Part shown: piece by piece, positions 5,517 through 7,354 of the stretch
Layout of the letters: every line of letters begins with the position of its first letter
Position numbering within the stretch: position 1 is the first letter of the stretch
The notes under the pieces: model-generated
The model's input: only the letters and a program-made list of their open reading frames with translations
What the model was told of the DNA's origin: nothing
Databases searched by the model: none
DNA from: Halanaerobium sp041694515
GTDB lineage: Bacteria; Bacillota; Halanaerobiia; Halanaerobiales; Halanaerobiaceae
DNA: 7,354 bases
Direction of reading: 5' to 3'
NCBI GenBank assembly: GCA_041694515.1
Contig: JASMSZ010000001.1
Span: forward strand, 1-7,354
Made by a program: the position numbers and the translations under genes

Positions 5517-6842
5517 ATGGAAAGAGAAAACTGGACTTCCAGATTGGGCTTTATTCTGGCTGCATCTGGATCTGCCATTGGACTTGGCAATATCTGGCGT
5601 TTCCCGTTTATTACTGGAACTAATGGGGGCGCAATTTTTATTTTAATCTATCTAGCTGCAATTTTATTTATTGGTTATCCAATTTTAGTTTCGGAAATGT
5701 CTCTGGGAAGAATTACTGCTAAAAATCCTATTGGAGCTTTTAAAAAGATGGCACCTGATACTGCCTGGCCTCTGGTAGGAGCGCTTGGAGTTTTATCAGG
5801 TTTTGTAATTTTAAGTTATTATTCTGTAGTTGCAGGTTGGGGAATGTCCTATATTTTTAAGTCTTTAAGTTTTACTGCAGGAAGTAATTTCCCTGCAATA
5901 TTTTCTGCTCATATTAGCAGTTTTGCTGAACCAATTATCTGGCATGGAATTTTTATGTTTTTAACAATTGCTGTTATTGGTGCTGGCGTTGTTAATGGGA
6001 TCCAGAAACTAGTTAAAGTTTTAATGCCGATTTTATTTGTAATAATTTTTTTGCTGATCATTCGTTCTGTGACTCTAGAAGGATCCGGAGCTGGTTTAAG
6101 TTTTTACTTAAAACCTGATTTTTCTGCAATTAGTTTTCAGACCTTTGCTGATGCCATCTCGCAGGCATTTTTCACATTAAGTCTGGGTATGGGAGCCATG
6201 ATTACTTATGGAAGTTATTTAAGCAAAAAAGAAAGTATTAGTGAGAGTGCTGGCTATGTATTAATTTTTGACACTGCCGTAGCTTTGCTGGCAGGATTTG
6301 CAATTTTTCCTGCAGTTTTTGCATTTGGACTTGATCCAGCTTCTGGACCTGGTTTAACCTTTATTACCTTACCTGCAGTTTTTACACAGATGCCTTTTGG
6401 AACATTTTTCTCAGTTATTTTCTTTTTACTGCTGACAATTGCAGCCTTAACTTCCTCAATCTCAATGCTCGAAGTTGTGGTAGCCTTTTTAGTTGATGAG
6501 TATAAATGGAAAAGAAAAAAAGCATCCTATTTCATGGGGGCTTTAATCTTTTTAATTGGAATCCCACCACTTTTAGGTTACAGCTCATTTTCTAATTTCA
6601 GTTTTTTGGGTATGGATGTACTTGACACTTATGACTGGTTTTCTAACTCAATCTTTCTACCAACAGGTGGTATTTTAACTTCGATTTTTGTTGGTCATAT
6701 CTGGGGCAGCAAAAATGCAGTTCAAGAAGCAAATAAAAACAGTCGGTTTAAAATTGGAAATATCTATTCTATATTGTTAAAATATATTGTTCCGACAGCT
6801 GTTTTATTTATCATGTTCTTTAATATCTATCAAACAATTTAA
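5517..6842 (+). CDS. Sodium-dependent NSS/SLC6 family amino-acid transporter, 11-helix MhsT/Tyt1-like type
   Basis: A complete 441-residue membrane protein from ATG 5517, beginning MERENWTSRLGFILAASGSA. Helix 1 has the signature AIGLGNIWRFPF with N25 at the sodium site. Y102 in helix 3, T220 in helix 6 and A309/T312/S313 in helix 8 match LeuT Y108, T254 and A351/T354/S355. The chain ends after the eleventh predicted helix, as in the bacterial transporters Tyt1 and MhsT. Unwound helix 6 reads SLGMG; this GMG form occurs in MhsT, which takes bulky hydrophobic and aromatic amino acids. Helix 7 has D252 and A256 where LeuT has N286 and E290. The Asp supplies the negative charge, so chloride-independent, Na+-driven uptake is predicted. 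The gene is divergent from the other NSS gene and is followed after 33 bases by a truncated rRNA methyltransferase, probably on the same transcript. The actual substrate is unknown. Confidence 0.95.
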   Translation: MERENWTSRLGFILAASGSAIGLGNIWRFPFITGTNGGAIFILIYLAAILFIGYPILVSEMSLGRITAKNPIGAFKKMAPDTAWPLVGALGVLSGFVILSYYSVVAGWGMSYIFKSLSFTAGSNFPAIFSAHISSFAEPIIWHGIFMFLTIAVIGAGVVNGIQKLVKVLMPILFVIIFLLIIRSVTLEGSGAGLSFYLKPDFSAISFQTFADAISQAFFTLSLGMGAMITYGSYLSKKESISESAGYVLIFDTAVALLAGFAIFPAVFAFGLDPASGPGLTFITLPAVFTQMPFGTFFSVIFFLLLTIAALTSSISMLEVVVAFLVDEYKWKRKKASYFMGALIFLIGIPPLLGYSSFSNFSFLGMDVLDTYDWFSNSIFLPTGGILTSIFVGHIWGSKNAVQEANKNSRFKIGNIYSILLKYIVPTAVLFIMFFNIYQTI

Positions 6843-6875
6843 TTATTGATTTAATAAATTTTAGGAGGTTCAATT

Positions 6876-7223
6876 TTGGAAAAAAATAAAGATTTATGTG
6901 TTCATTATGATCGCTGTGGAGGTTGTTCAATTCAGGAAGTTCCCTATTCTGAGCAGCTCGAAAATAAAAAAAATACTCTGTTAGACATTTTTAAAGAAAA
7001 AGAAATTGAAGTTGATAATTTTGAAGGAATTATGGCAAGTCCTAATATTTATGAATACCGAAATAATATGGAATTTAGCTTTGGAGATTTAAAAAAAGGT
7101 GGCAAACTGCAGCTGGGTATGCATCCCCGGGGCAGAATGTTTGATGTAATTACAGTTGATCAATGTTTATTAGTTGATCAGGATTTTCGAGATATTTTAA
7201 GTACTATCCTGAATTATTCATAG
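6876..7223 (+). pseudogene. Truncated 23S rRNA (uracil-C5)-methyltransferase, iron-sulfur domain only (RlmD/RumA family)
   Basis: A 115-residue frame starting at TTG 6876 with AGGAGG at 6863-6868, seven bases upstream. Four cysteines of the family's [4Fe-4S] site are all present: C8, C14 and C17 in LCVHYDRCGGCSIQ, and C97 in VDQCLLVD. The segment YRNNMEFSFG at 61-70 is also characteristic. Full-length relatives have about 380-460 residues with a C-terminal SAM-dependent methyltransferase domain holding the catalytic Cys and Glu. Here the frame stops at 7223, and none of the three forward frames after it resumes the family sequence before the window ends. No N-terminal TRAM domain is present, as in some relatives. 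The product cannot methylate RNA by itself. It is either a remnant of a broken gene or a kept iron-sulfur fragment; the intact start region and undamaged frame make the second possible but less likely. Confidence 0.78.
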
Positions 7224-7354
7224 CAACCACGAAATATAATTTTCCTCTGGTTTAACTCTAAAATTATCTAATTTAAGAACTAAATAATAATTTTTTGAGT
7301 TGAACTCTTAAAAAAGATTTATTTTTGTTATTATGGTAAAAATTACTATTAAAA
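7224..7354. other. AT-rich tail without a recognised gene
   Basis: No gene start or continuation of the methyltransferase is visible. Two similar short stretches occur (7250-7263 and 7299-7314, differing by one substitution and one insertion). Around the second is a small AT-rich palindrome that is not a convincing terminator. Confidence 0.5.

Noticed and set aside
7228..7250. Hairpin-like arms AACCA/TGGTT after the truncated methyltransferase, considered as a terminator
   Set aside because: The stem is short and interrupted, and no T-tract follows on either strand.
7291..7315. AT-rich palindrome considered as a bidirectional terminator
   Set aside because: Only a three-base GC-containing stem with a bulge; the rest is A-T pairing of homopolymer runs, expected in such AT-rich DNA.

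Overview
The window comes from an AT-rich, anaerobic, fermentative bacterium, most likely a low-GC Firmicute. The signs are strong AGGAGG ribosome binding sites before nearly every gene, occasional GTG and TTG starts, U-tract terminators, and a strictly anaerobic type of electron-transfer flavoprotein with a ferredoxin domain. Two sodium-coupled amino-acid transporters and the general style of the proteins suggest a halophilic order such as Halanaerobiales. That taxonomic placing is inference, not something the bases prove.

Layout. Positions 1-3201 hold a four-gene minus-strand operon: a CoaD-like/MaoC hydratase fusion (2308-3201), a butyryl-CoA-type acyl-CoA dehydrogenase (1108-2247), EtfB (297-1082) and the first 88 residues of EtfA with an N-terminal two-cluster ferredoxin domain (1-264, running off the left edge). 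Positions 3202-3616 are non-coding and carry the probable operon promoter and two minus-strand terminators. A 12-helix NSS transporter lies on the minus strand (3617-5092). A 424-base divergent regulatory region follows, and then an 11-helix NSS transporter on the plus strand (5517-6842). Directly behind it, in the same direction, is a truncated 23S rRNA uridine methyltransferase (RlmD-like) keeping only its iron-sulfur domain (6876-7223). The last 131 bases show no recognisable gene.

How the genes work together. The hydratase interconverts (R)-3-hydroxyacyl-CoA and enoyl-CoA, and the dehydrogenase with its EtfAB partner reduces enoyl-CoA using NADH. The ferredoxin-domain EtfA resembles CarE of caffeyl-CoA reductase, so the complex may bifurcate electrons and reduce ferredoxin. 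The two transporters are paralogues with opposite charge solutions at the chloride site: Asn/Ser in the minus-strand one (predicted Cl-dependent) and Asp/Ala in the plus-strand one (predicted Cl-independent).

The most unusual item is the fusion gene. It has a full-length phosphopantetheine adenylyltransferase fold whose catalytic TxGH motif has become TNET, joined in frame to a hydratase that keeps its own strong ribosome binding site and ATG. The locus may therefore make two proteins.
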